A program made the translations under genes and the position numbers. Shown here one piece after another: positions 34,454 to 43,170 of a DNA stretch of 64,000 nucleotides. The stretch is from NCBI RefSeq assembly GCF_000820515.1, contig NZ_JXDG01000035.1:1-64000 (forward strand), in the 5' to 3' direction. Position 1 is the first letter of the stretch; every line of letters begins with the position of its first letter. Source of the stretch: Pseudomonas batumici (GTDB lineage: Bacteria; Pseudomonadota; Gammaproteobacteria; Pseudomonadales; Pseudomonadaceae). The notes under the pieces are model-generated. The model was not told where the DNA came from. It saw only the letters and a program-made list of their open reading frames with translations, and ran no database searches.

Positions 34454-36133
34454 ATGAACATACGCCATGTCATTGAATTGTCGCCCTCGGGCAAAACCTT
34501 CGAGGCCGGTGAGGAGTTGCTGCTTGACGCCATGCTCGCCAGCGGCCTGTCGGTGCCGTTCTCCTGTCGCCGAGGTGCGTGTGGCTCCTGCAAGGTCAAG
34601 GTGGTGGCGGGGCAATACCGTGAAAAAGACCTGGCGGCGAACGTTCCGCTACCTTCTTACCCGCTCGCCGCCGATGAAATGCTGTTGTGCCAGAGCCATG
34701 CCTGCGCCGATATGCGTCTGGAAATCCCCGGATGGTCGCTGGACACACCCACGCTGGAAATCCCTGCTCGGGTGCTGAGCAAACGCGCACTGAGCGTCGA
34801 TATCACCGAACTGGTGCTGATGCCGCAAATGCCGGCGCCGCTTGAGGTCCGCGCCGGTCAGTACGTCAGATTTCGCCTCGACGATGGCGACAGCCGTTGT
34901 TTCTCCATTGCCAATCTCCCCGCAGAGGATCGCGGCCAATTGGTCTTTCATATTCGCCGGGTCCGTGGCGGACGCTTCTCCGAGCAGATCCTGGCGACGC
35001 TGGACGCCGGCCACGCGCTGACGCTGGAAGGTCCGTTGGGGGCCTGTACCTGGCAGCACGATGACGCCCGCCCCGTGGTCCTGTTCGCCACGGGAACCGG
35101 TTACGCCGGCGTCAAGCCGCTGCTGTTGACCGCGCTGTCCCGGGATGCCGAGGTGACGTTGTACTGGGGCGGCTCGCAACCAGCGGATTTTTACGACCGC
35201 GAGTTCCTGGATCGGGCCAGCACCGAGCACCCAGGTTTTTCCTGGCTCCCGGTACTGTCGTCAGAGGCCCGGGTGCAGCAGGTTGCCTTTGAGCAGGCGC
35301 ATTGCTGGGCAGAGGCTCAGGTCTATGCCTGCGGTAACGGCTCAATGATCGGCCATGTTCGCGAACGATGCCTCGCGGCGGGCTTGCCGGCTCACCGTTT
35401 TGTCGCGGAAGCCTTCGTACCCAGTGGCCTGTCGCTACCCGGGGCGATGCTCAAGTCGCTGGATCCCGTCCGGGAAAAAGTCGGTCCGCGCTATTCCCTG
35501 GACGGCATGTTGGCGGCCCGCGAGCAATCGGTCCGCGCCCTGGCGTCGATCGTCAGTCAACTGCGGGTGGGCATGACCACCGCCGAGGCCATCGATATGG
35601 CCAACCGGCAACTGAAGTCCATGGGCGCTTCCCACACCTGGCACCCGACCTACATCCGTTTTGGCGAAGACACGGTTCGTACGCCACGCCAGGGCATTGA
35701 TCCGCTGCGCAGGTTACGCGCGACCGATATCGCGGTGGTCGATCTCGGTCCGGTGTGGGACGGTTATGAAGGCGATTATGGCGACACCTTCGTTTTCGGT
35801 GAGCATCCGCTGCACCTGGCGTGCGTCAAGGCGTTGCATGAGGTGTTCGACGAAACCCGCGAGGCCTGGCGCGGCGGGCTGACCGGCCGTGGCCTCTATG
35901 ACTTTGCGGAACGCAGTGCGGCCGCGAAAGGCTGGAGACTGGAGCGAAACCTGGCCGGTCATCGCATCGCCGACTTCCCCCATGCCTTGTTCGGGCAGGA
36001 GAAACTGGCTGAGCTGGAGATTGTGCCGAGCGAGATGGTCTGGGTTCTGGAAATTCAGTTATGCCATCCCACCGAAGCGGTTGGGGCGTTTTTCGAGGAT
36101 ATCCTGATCGGCGAGGCTGCCTCGGTCTGTTGA
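34454..36133 (+). CDS. Fusion of 2Fe-2S ferredoxin, FAD/NAD reductase and M24 metallopeptidase domain
   Basis: The 559-residue product has three parts. Residues 1-90 are a plant-type ferredoxin (Cys38, Cys43, Cys46, Cys79). Residues 100-325 are a ferredoxin-NAD reductase module with FAD motif RCFS (148-151), NAD motif GTGYAG (214-219) and CGNGSM (293-298). Residues 335-555 are a creatinase/aminopeptidase (M24) fold with all five metal ligands apparently present: Asp430, Asp441, His503, Glu533, Glu548. The reductase resembles phenol-hydroxylase reductases. No oxygenase lies nearby. GAGGT precedes the start, and a MocR regulator is divergent. The reading frame is continuous, so the fusion is not a split-frame artefact. 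Confidence 0.82.
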   Translation: MNIRHVIELSPSGKTFEAGEELLLDAMLASGLSVPFSCRRGACGSCKVKVVAGQYREKDLAANVPLPSYPLAADEMLLCQSHACADMRLEIPGWSLDTPTLEIPARVLSKRALSVDITELVLMPQMPAPLEVRAGQYVRFRLDDGDSRCFSIANLPAEDRGQLVFHIRRVRGGRFSEQILATLDAGHALTLEGPLGACTWQHDDARPVVLFATGTGYAGVKPLLLTALSRDAEVTLYWGGSQPADFYDREFLDRASTEHPGFSWLPVLSSEARVQQVAFEQAHCWAEAQVYACGNGSMIGHVRERCLAAGLPAHRFVAEAFVPSGLSLPGAMLKSLDPVREKVGPRYSLDGMLAAREQSVRALASIVSQLRVGMTTAEAIDMANRQLKSMGASHTWHPTYIRFGEDTVRTPRQGIDPLRRLRATDIAVVDLGPVWDGYEGDYGDTFVFGEHPLHLACVKALHEVFDETREAWRGGLTGRGLYDFAERSAAAKGWRLERNLAGHRIADFPHALFGQEKLAELEIVPSEMVWVLEIQLCHPTEAVGAFFEDILIGEAASVC

Positions 36134-36255
36134 TCCTAACTATTGGGAATTTGTACCGGCGTAGCGAGAGGCGGGATGTGAAGGCTTTCGGTCTGGAATC
36201 TTGGGGAATACTGGAGTAAAAATACCTTACCTGCCTCAATCCAGAGGATGTACAG

Positions 36256-36450
36256 ATGGTCATTACTGTCAAAGAACGCGATGAGGATCACATGTCTCAT
36301 GAGTCCAGTAGCGCGGGAGTCAGAATGTGGGATGTGTATCAGGGCGATGTTCTTGTAGGCGTTTATCACAGCGAGGCAGAGGCGTTGAAATACAAGGAAT
36401 TGCTGGAGAGCGGTCGATTGGATAGCCTCAAGGCGCCTCCGAAACACTAA
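36256..36450 (+). CDS. Small hypothetical protein, 64 residues
   Basis: ATG 36256 follows CAGAGG. The peptide is charged, with the segment MWDVYQGDVLVGVYHSEAEA resembling small DUF-type Pseudomonas proteins; no membrane segment. A strong terminator follows 15 bases after the stop, supporting a real single-gene unit. Function unknown. Confidence 0.6.
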   Translation: MVITVKERDEDHMSHESSSAGVRMWDVYQGDVLVGVYHSEAEALKYKELLESGRLDSLKAPPKH

Positions 36451-36465
36451 GGTCAACGAAATGAA

Positions 36466-36489
36466 AAAGCCCAGCCAGTGCTGGGCTTT
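36466..36489 (+). terminator. Rho-independent terminator
   Basis: AAAGCCCAGC (36466-36475) pairs with GCTGGGCTTT (36480-36489), followed by GTTGTTTTTGG. It is nearly identical to the terminator at 30998-31022. Confidence 0.85.
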
Positions 36490-36645
36490 GTTGTTTTTGG
36501 GGGGTTGCACCAGGCGTCGGTGACAGGGGAGTGTGGGCCCCCCCTTTCTCCGTCTTTGTCCACACACTGCTGAAAAGATCAATATTGACCTGACCGCCCG
36601 TCGACCAGAAGATGCCAGCCTTCCAGCCCAACATCAGGAGAAGGA

Positions 36646-37343
36646 ATGGACGCCCCAAATGGTTACTTCAACGTCGGCCCCGAGGATCTGGAGGACCGGA
36701 CTCTAGCTGAACTGGCGGATCTCCAATCTTTACCCTTGCGCTGCGTGGGGATCGACTTGAGTGGCCAGGATCTATCGCGAATCAACCTGGCAGGCGCCCA
36801 TTTCGAGCGGTGTATTTTAACCGGTGCGGACTTACCGCAGCCAACCTGATCAATACCCGTTGGGTCAGCTGCCGCGCCGGCGAGGTGGTTTTTCGCTCTG
36901 CGGTGCTCACGGATGCCGGTTTCGACCGCTGCGACCTGAACAACACGAACTGGCAACGCAGCAAAGTCGCTCATGTGGCTTTCGAAGGCTGCAAGCTCAC
37001 CGGGGCCAACTTCGCGGATGTCTCCGCCCTGGGCCTGAGTTTTTCCGACTGTCTGCTGAACAGCGCCATGCTGTCGGGGATTTCCTTCTACAAGTCGCAG
37101 TTGCACAAGATCGACTTCAGCGAGGCGGATCTGACCTATTGCGATTTTCGTAAGGCGGTCTTTGTTGACGGCGGCAGCCTGTCCATGGCCCGCGTGAATA
37201 ATGCGCGTTTTGACGACGCCGATCTGCGTGAAGCCAGCCTGCAGGGGCTGCGCCTGGTCGACGCGAAGTTGTTCAAGGGTGCGATCATTTCCCGGAGTCA
37301 GGCCGGCATGTTGTTGGCCGGGCTGGGGCTGACCGTCCTCTGA
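36646..37343 (+). pseudogene. Pentapeptide-repeat protein, disrupted by one-base deletion near 36830
   Basis: Two overlapping frames (36646-36849 and 36810-37343) both encode pentapeptide repeats (A(D/N)LXX type). The first reads ...ERCILTGADL then derails; the second resumes TAANLINTRWVSC. Restoring one C at about 36830 gives a continuous product of about 232 residues with repeats throughout (SGQDLSRINLAGAHF; FEGCKLTGANF; FDDADLREASLQG). The right-handed helix would be complete. The function of such proteins is generally unknown. GGAG lies before ATG 36646. Confidence 0.75.
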
Positions 37344-37483
37344 GGCAGCCTCATGTCAGGCCGTCGTCGGCTTTTGGTACAGCGCACTATAATTAATCAG
37401 TGTCGGTGTGACTGCGGCGCGTACTCCACAGCTGCGCCCATGGGATGAACAGTACGTCTGAAGACTCGACAGAGGGTTCTGCC

Positions 37484-37834
37484 ATGAAAAACCACTCCTT
37501 GCAGCATTACTCCCACGATCTGGGCATGGCCGTGCACGACACATGGACGACCACCCGGGTCAAATCTGCCCTGGCCATGGCGGACTCGGCCTTGAGCCTG
37601 CACGTCCATGTCAAGACCCTCGCCGGCACGGTGACGCTGAGCGGTCGGCTGCTGACGCATCGTCAGTGCGAACGGGTCATCGAACTGGTCCGCGCGGTGC
37701 CTGGCGTGCTTGATGTCGATGCCCATGAGCTGTTGACCAATGTGTTCACGCCCTCAGGTTCGGCGCAACCGCCCAATGCCGAAGAAACCAGCGAATACCG
37801 GCCGCCATTGCCACGTCGCGAGGACGACCAGTAA
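37484..37834 (+). CDS. BON-domain protein
   Basis: The 116-residue product has one BON domain (about 20-80, with TTRVKSALAMADSALSLHV and GTVTLSGRLLTHRQCERV) and a proline-rich charged tail. No signal peptide is apparent, unlike most periplasmic OsmY proteins. ATG 37484 has GAGGG upstream. A good terminator follows. BON domains bind membranes or ligands; the role here is unknown. Confidence 0.72.
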   Translation: MKNHSLQHYSHDLGMAVHDTWTTTRVKSALAMADSALSLHVHVKTLAGTVTLSGRLLTHRQCERVIELVRAVPGVLDVDAHELLTNVFTPSGSAQPPNAEETSEYRPPLPRREDDQ

Positions 37835-37852
37835 TCCCTTCGACACATCAGC

Positions 37853-37884
37853 GGCAGGGTCGATGGTTGTCAGTCGATCCTGCC
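37853..37884 (+). terminator. Rho-independent terminator after BON gene
   Basis: GGCAGGGTCGA (37853-37863) pairs with TCGATCCTGCC (37874-37884) with one G-U pair, followed by TTGTTGTT. It lies between convergent genes and can act in both directions. Confidence 0.75.
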
Positions 37885-37933
37885 TTGTTGTTCCTCAGGG
37901 TCAGGTACTGTGCTGGGGGCTTGGGGTTCTGAT

Positions 37934-38962
37934 TCAAGCCTCGGCAGCAGTGCCACGGCGTTTCTGTCGTTCGGACTCCAGCCAGAGCACCAGCGCCAGC
38001 AGGCTGCCACCCGCTATCAGCAAACTCATCAGCCAGCCCAGCGTCTCGGCGATCTGGGTGAAAAACAGCGTGTAGAGCTGGATGATGAAGAAGGTGGAGC
38101 CATAGCCCACCAACATGCCGAAACGCAAACGAATGCCCAGCGCCAGAACCCCCAGGCTGACCAGCGCCCAGAGCCCGTTGAACATCACCAGTTCGCCGGC
38201 ATCGGCCAGGTGCCAGGGGCCATCGATCAACTCGTAGCTGCCAAACAGCGACAGCAGCCACAGCGACATTTCGCCGACGAACAAACCGCAGGAAATCCAC
38301 ACCTTGGCAAAGCCGGCATAACGCCTCAGCAACCCGGCCTCGCAGCGCAAATGCACCACGCCCGCGGCGATCAACGCGACCGCAGCGCCGAGAAAGCGCA
38401 GCGGGTAATTCATGCCGAACCAGTAGGCGCCCCAGCCGGACAGATAGCCGCTGCGACCGCCAAACCAGACAAAGAACAACACGCTGCACAACGTCAACAG
38501 CAAGACGTTGTTAAGGGCATAACTGAGCGCCAGCAGTATCAGCAGATCGACCAGCAGCAGCGCCGGCCAGTTGCCCGAACCGTCCGAATAGATCATGCCC
38601 AGCACGAAACTGGTGCCGATCAAGGCAAAGCCGCCGAGCAACTCAAGCGTGCCTCCCAGGAGTTTCAGTGGCTTGCCGATCAGCCAGCGCCCGCCAACAA
38701 ACAGCCCCAGGGTTACCAGCGCCAGGCCGACGGCCAGTTTTGGCAAGGTGAATTCCAGGTGTTCGCGCAGAAACAGCAGCAACCCCGCCGCCAGGCTGAT
38801 TGCGCCAAAGGTCAGGAACCAGCGGCCCAGCGATCGCCAGTCCCAGCGCGTCTGCACATAGAGTTCGCCAATCCGTGCGTGCTCGCTGATGCCGATCTGG
38901 CCGTCTCGCAGCCATTGATCCAGCGCCTTGTGGACCTGTTGATTGCGCTGATCCGGGCTCAT
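37934..38962 (-). CDS. DUF4401-like multi-pass membrane protein
   Basis: The 342-residue product has an N-terminal cytosolic region of about 45 residues and some ten hydrophobic segments. It resembles the DUF4401 partner of DUF2157 proteins. Its ATG overlaps the stop of the upstream gene by 4 bases (ATGA), so the two are translationally coupled and probably form one membrane complex. No catalytic motif was recognised. Confidence 0.72.
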   Translation of the reverse strand: MSPDQRNQQVHKALDQWLRDGQIGISEHARIGELYVQTRWDWRSLGRWFLTFGAISLAAGLLLFLREHLEFTLPKLAVGLALVTLGLFVGGRWLIGKPLKLLGGTLELLGGFALIGTSFVLGMIYSDGSGNWPALLLVDLLILLALSYALNNVLLLTLCSVLFFVWFGGRSGYLSGWGAYWFGMNYPLRFLGAAVALIAAGVVHLRCEAGLLRRYAGFAKVWISCGLFVGEMSLWLLSLFGSYELIDGPWHLADAGELVMFNGLWALVSLGVLALGIRLRFGMLVGYGSTFFIIQLYTLFFTQIAETLGWLMSLLIAGGSLLALVLWLESERQKRRGTAAEA

Positions 38963-39948
38963 TGTGAGGCTCCCTTGAGGTTCAGGGCCAGGCGTTCAAA
39001 CCACCAGCCCAGTAGAAGGCCGATCAGCCCGCCCACCGAGAAAAACATCGCAGCGCTCAAGCGGTCCCATGAGTACTCATAAAAGCGGGTGTACAGGTCG
39101 ATGCCCAGGAACACCACGGCGAAACCGGTAAAGCTCGGATGCTTGAATCGCGCACCTATTACCAGTTGTCCGATGGCCACCAGGGTAAACAGCAAGGTCC
39201 ATACACGCGGGTCGTGGTTCAGATCTTCCAGGCTGAGAAACCACAGGGAGCAATTGAGGTAGAGCAACCCAAAGATCACATACAGCCGGCCAAACCCGCA
39301 GAAGCGGCGCAACGTGCGCTCCTCGGCCAGTTGATGGCCTAAACCCAAGGCCGCCGCGAGGGCGGCAATGACGGCCATCGAACGCGGGTCCTGGATGTCG
39401 AAAAAATAACTGCCGTGCCCGGCATAGCGCCCCCAGGCCCCCAACCCATGGAACGTGCACAACAGTCCCAGCAGCAGTGGCCAGCGCAGACGATAACGGT
39501 AGGCGGTGAGGACGCTCAGCACGGCTGTGACCAGCATCGCCAGCGGCACGCTGCCAAACTCAACATCGTCATTGCTTGAAGCACCCAGCAACAGGCTGGC
39601 GCCGATGAGGATCAGGCCGATGGTCAGGATCGCCACACCGGTGACCGGCGTCCTCTGGGCCGGATCACGGGCCAGACGCACACCGCCCCACCACAAGCCG
39701 GCTCCGGCTAAGAAGAACAGCACGGCCCCGACCATCACCGACTGGCTAAGCAGGCTCATGCCCCCCAGCACCGCCATGCCGATCAGCAGGACCGCCCCGA
39801 TTCCCAGCCATTGCAATACGCTGGACAACAGGTGGCCGGGCTGCTCATACGGAGCACTCAACCGCTTCCGAGCGTCGGCATCGATCAGGCCACGGTGATG
39901 CCAGTCGGCAATTTCGTGAACCAACAGCTGCTTGGTTGTTTTTCTCAT
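38959..39948 (-). CDS. DUF2157-family membrane protein
   Basis: The 329-residue product has the DUF2157 N-terminal segment (HEIADWHHRGLIDADARKRL) followed by about ten hydrophobic segments. The start at 39948 is the ATG just before that conserved region; the frame is open to 40035. It is coupled to the downstream DUF4401-like gene. Function unknown. Confidence 0.76.
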   Translation of the reverse strand: MRKTTKQLLVHEIADWHHRGLIDADARKRLSAPYEQPGHLLSSVLQWLGIGAVLLIGMAVLGGMSLLSQSVMVGAVLFFLAGAGLWWGGVRLARDPAQRTPVTGVAILTIGLILIGASLLLGASSNDDVEFGSVPLAMLVTAVLSVLTAYRYRLRWPLLLGLLCTFHGLGAWGRYAGHGSYFFDIQDPRSMAVIAALAAALGLGHQLAEERTLRRFCGFGRLYVIFGLLYLNCSLWFLSLEDLNHDPRVWTLLFTLVAIGQLVIGARFKHPSFTGFAVVFLGIDLYTRFYEYSWDRLSAAMFFSVGGLIGLLLGWWFERLALNLKGASQ

Positions 39949-40108
39949 GGTGTCCAGAGGTCGGTGGTGGGAAAAGATCAAAGGGCGTACAGCGCATTGA
40001 CGCCATTTTGAACGCGAGGCGTCACGTTTCGGCACTGAAGCATAGTCAAACTCTGCGCTGCCGAGGGCGGGTTCTTTTCAGCAGCACGCCAGCCGGCGAT
40101 ACCCAGGG

Positions 40109-40864
40109 TCAAACGATATCGTCGATCAGGATATGGCGGCTGGCCTGGCTGCACGTTTCGATCCGCGCCTTGACCTTGTAGACCTCACGCAGCATCTGCA
40201 CGGTGATCACCTCATGGCTGGGGCCACTGCCCTGGGCGCGGCCATTGGCGATGACCAGGACCTGGTCGGCGAAACGCAGGGCCTGGTTCAGGTCGTGGAT
40301 GGCAATGAACACGATGACTTCCCGTCGCCTGGCCAGTGAGCGCATGAAGTTCAGCACCTGCACCTGGCGGTGCATGTCCAGCGCGCTGGTGGGTTCGTCC
40401 ATCAACAGGATTTCCGGCTCGCGCACCAGGGTCTGCGCAATCGACACCAGTTGCTGCTGGCCGCCGCTGAGTTCGCCGAGGTTGCGAAAGGACAACTCGG
40501 TGATCCCCAAGGCACCGAGGATCTGGTCAACCAGCCTCAATTCATCGTCGTGGGTCACCCAGCCGGGGGAGAGTTGCTTGCGCGCCAGCAGCACCGACTC
40601 ATAGACGGTCAGGCGCGCGCTGGCATTCAGGCCCTGGGGCATGTAGCTGATCCCTTGCAGGCCTTTTTTCGAGTCCTGCAAGTTGACCCGTCCCGGTCCG
40701 TCGATCAGCCCGGCCATGCGCTTGAACAGCGTGGACTTGCCGGCGGCGTTGGGACCGACCACGGCGACCACCTGGCCGCCGAGAAAGGTCGAGGTGGTCA
40801 CGCTGGAAAGGATCTCCTGCTGGCCGTAACGGGCGCCCAGGTTCTCCAGTTGAAGCTTCACCAT
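40109..40864 (-). CDS. Iron-siderophore ABC transporter ATP-binding protein
   Basis: FecE/FepC-type ATPase, 251 residues: Walker A GPNAAGKST, signature LSGGQQQ, Walker B LLMDEPTSALD, H-loop HD. It overlaps the permease gene by 7 bases and closes the minus-strand siderophore operon (12 genes, 55.3 to 40.1 kb). It powers import of the ferric siderophore across the inner membrane. Confidence 0.9.
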   Translation of the reverse strand: MVKLQLENLGARYGQQEILSSVTTSTFLGGQVVAVVGPNAAGKSTLFKRMAGLIDGPGRVNLQDSKKGLQGISYMPQGLNASARLTVYESVLLARKQLSPGWVTHDDELRLVDQILGALGITELSFRNLGELSGGQQQLVSIAQTLVREPEILLMDEPTSALDMHRQVQVLNFMRSLARRREVIVFIAIHDLNQALRFADQVLVIANGRAQGSGPSHEVITVQMLREVYKVKARIETCSQASRHILIDDIV

Positions 40865-41919
40865 GAGTTTTTCTTCCCGTTGAGGATCAGAGAGATGAAG
40901 AACGGCACGCCGATCAACGAAGTGACCACGCCGATGGGGAATATCGCGCCTGGAATCAGGGTCTTGCTGAGCACCGAACTGGCCGACAGGATCAGTGCGC
41001 CGGTGATCAGTGAAGCCGGCAGGAAGAACCGCTGATCCTCGCCGATCAGCATCCGCGCAATGTGCGGCCCGACCAGCCCGATAAAGCCGATGGTGCCGAC
41101 AAAGGCCACGGGGAACGAGGCCAGCAGGCTGACCATGATCAGGGTCTGGAAGCGCAGGCGCTTGACGTTGATGCCGAAGCTGGCGGCCTTGTCATCCCCC
41201 AGGCGCAGGGCGGTCATGGCCCAGACGCGTTTGGCGAAGATCGGCAAGGTGATCAGGATCACCAGGCAGACCACCCCCAGTTTTGGCCAGGTCGCCTTGG
41301 TCAGGCTGCCCATGGTCCAGAACACCACCGCCGCGACCGCTTGCTCGGTGGCGAAGAACTGCACCAGCGCCAACAGGGCGTTGAAGGTGAAGACCAGGGC
41401 GATGCCCAGCAGCACGATGGTTTCGGCGGTGACACCGCGGCGCAGGCTCAGCAGGTGGATCAGCAGCGCACAGAGCATCGCCATGATGAAGGCGTTGAAC
41501 GGCACCATGTATTGCACCGCAAACGGGAACAGCGCGACGCCAAACGCCAGGCCCATGGCCGCTCCGAAACTGGCGGCCGCGGAAATGCCCAGGGTGAAGG
41601 GACTGGCCAGCGGATTGTTGAGGATCGTCTGCATCTGCGCGCCGGCCAGGGACAACGCCGCCCCGACCGCCACGGCCATCAGGGCCACCGGCAAGCGGAT
41701 CTCCCACATCACCACCCGCACTTGCGCCGGCGCGCTATCCGGTGACAACAGTGCCCCCAATACTTCGCCCAGGCTGTAGCTCGCCGGCCCCAACGCCAGG
41801 TCGAGCAGTACGCTGAGCACCAGCAGTGTCGTGAGCCCGGCGAGAATCAGCCGCTTGCGCAGCACCAGTTGGCGGTAGGTATCGCGCTGCAGGATCTGTG
41901 TTTCACCCAGGGAGCTCAT
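40858..41919 (-). CDS. FecCD-family iron-siderophore permease
   Basis: The 353-residue inner-membrane permease has about nine to ten hydrophobic segments, with the family motif GFIGLVGPHIAR near the C-terminus. Only one permease gene is present, so the transporter is probably a homodimer. It overlaps the binding-protein gene by 4 bases and the ATPase gene by 7, showing tight coupling. Confidence 0.9.
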   Translation of the reverse strand: MSSLGETQILQRDTYRQLVLRKRLILAGLTTLLVLSVLLDLALGPASYSLGEVLGALLSPDSAPAQVRVVMWEIRLPVALMAVAVGAALSLAGAQMQTILNNPLASPFTLGISAAASFGAAMGLAFGVALFPFAVQYMVPFNAFIMAMLCALLIHLLSLRRGVTAETIVLLGIALVFTFNALLALVQFFATEQAVAAVVFWTMGSLTKATWPKLGVVCLVILITLPIFAKRVWAMTALRLGDDKAASFGINVKRLRFQTLIMVSLLASFPVAFVGTIGFIGLVGPHIARMLIGEDQRFFLPASLITGALILSASSVLSKTLIPGAIFPIGVVTSLIGVPFFISLILNGKKNSW

Positions 41920-43106
41920 GGCTTGGCCTCCGTGGACTTGAGGCTGACGAAGTAGCCCGGTTCGTAGGGAACCGGCAGGAAGCGTTCATGCAGTTCGCGA
42001 AACGACGCATCGGGATCGAGATCGGCAAACAGCGTCGGGTGGAACCATTTGGCCAACTGCTGGATGGCCACGAACTGATAGGGACTGTTGTAGAACTGGT
42101 GCCAGATGGCATGGAAGGCCTGGTCCTGCTGCGCCTTGATCCCGGCATAGGCCGGGCGTTGGGTGTACCAGGCCAGTTTCTGCCGGGCCTTTGAAAGATC
42201 CGCGCCAGGGCCCACGCCGACCCAGCGACCCCCCGGGGCAAAGGCTTCCCAGTTGGCGCTGGTGACGACCACCTGGTCCGGGTTGGCGACAATCACCTGT
42301 TCCGGATTCAGTTGTCCGAACGTGCTGGGGATGATGCTCCTGGCGATGTTGTTGCCACCGGCCATTTCGACGAAACGCCCGAAGTTCTCGTTGCCGAAAC
42401 TCAGGCAGCAATCCTCGGTGTAGCCGCCGATGCGCTCGATAAACACATTCGGGCGCGCGGGCTGGCGTGCCTCGATCACATCGGTGACCCGGCGGATCTG
42501 CCGATTGCTAAAGTCGATAAAGGCCTCGGCGCGCTCTTCCTTGCCAAACAGCTTGCCGAACAGGCGCATGGTCGGTTCGGTGTTTTTCATCGGGTTGTTG
42601 CGAAAGTCGACATACACCACCGGAATGCCCAGCGCGTCGAGTTTCTCGATATACCGGGCGTCCTCGGTGGCGTGCTGCGCCTCGCTATTGAGGATGATCA
42701 CGTCCGGTTGCAGGGCGATCGCCTGTTCGATGTCGAAGGTGCCGCTTTCGAAGCCGCCGAAGGTCGGAATCTTGGCGATGGCGGGGAATTTGCGCAGGTA
42801 GGCGCCGTAGGTGTCCGGGTCGGACTGGATCAGGTCCTTGCGCCAGCTCACGATGCGCTCGAGGGGATTCTGGGTATCCAGCGCGGCTACCAGGTACAAC
42901 TGGCGGCCTTCGCCGAGAATCACCCGCCTGACGGGGATATGGACCTTGACCTTGCGTCCCTGCAGGTCGGTCACCGTGACCCGGGCCGGGTCCTGCTCGG
43001 TCGCGACGGCATTACGCGGTGCCAGTGCGGACCATAGCGTCATGCCCAGCAGGCCGGCCAGGAGCAGGGCGGTGAGCGCGTGGCCGCGTCGTTGAACGGA
43101 TGCCAT
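41916..43106 (-). CDS. ABC transporter substrate-binding protein for ferric siderophore
   Basis: The 396-residue FecB/FepB-like periplasmic protein has an N-terminal hydrophobic segment (about 9-31) and the class III binding-protein segment RVTVTDLQGRKVKVHIPVRR. ATG 43106 has AAAGG 8 bases upstream; the frame opens upstream at 43259 but that part overlaps the receptor gene. Delivers the ferric siderophore to the FecCD permease. Confidence 0.86.
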   Translation of the reverse strand: MASVQRRGHALTALLLAGLLGMTLWSALAPRNAVATEQDPARVTVTDLQGRKVKVHIPVRRVILGEGRQLYLVAALDTQNPLERIVSWRKDLIQSDPDTYGAYLRKFPAIAKIPTFGGFESGTFDIEQAIALQPDVIILNSEAQHATEDARYIEKLDALGIPVVYVDFRNNPMKNTEPTMRLFGKLFGKEERAEAFIDFSNRQIRRVTDVIEARQPARPNVFIERIGGYTEDCCLSFGNENFGRFVEMAGGNNIARSIIPSTFGQLNPEQVIVANPDQVVVTSANWEAFAPGGRWVGVGPGADLSKARQKLAWYTQRPAYAGIKAQQDQAFHAIWHQFYNSPYQFVAIQQLAKWFHPTLFADLDPDASFRELHERFLPVPYEPGYFVSLKSTEAKP

Positions 43107-43170
43107 GATTGATGCCTTTGTTGAGGTCAGCCCAGGCAACGGCCCAGGCCGCTGCCCGAGGCTGAACGTT

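Noticed and set aside
30998..36489. Mobile cassette bounded by duplicate terminators
   Set aside because: There is no integrase, direct-repeat boundary or target duplication; the two copies are ordinary terminators of a common form.
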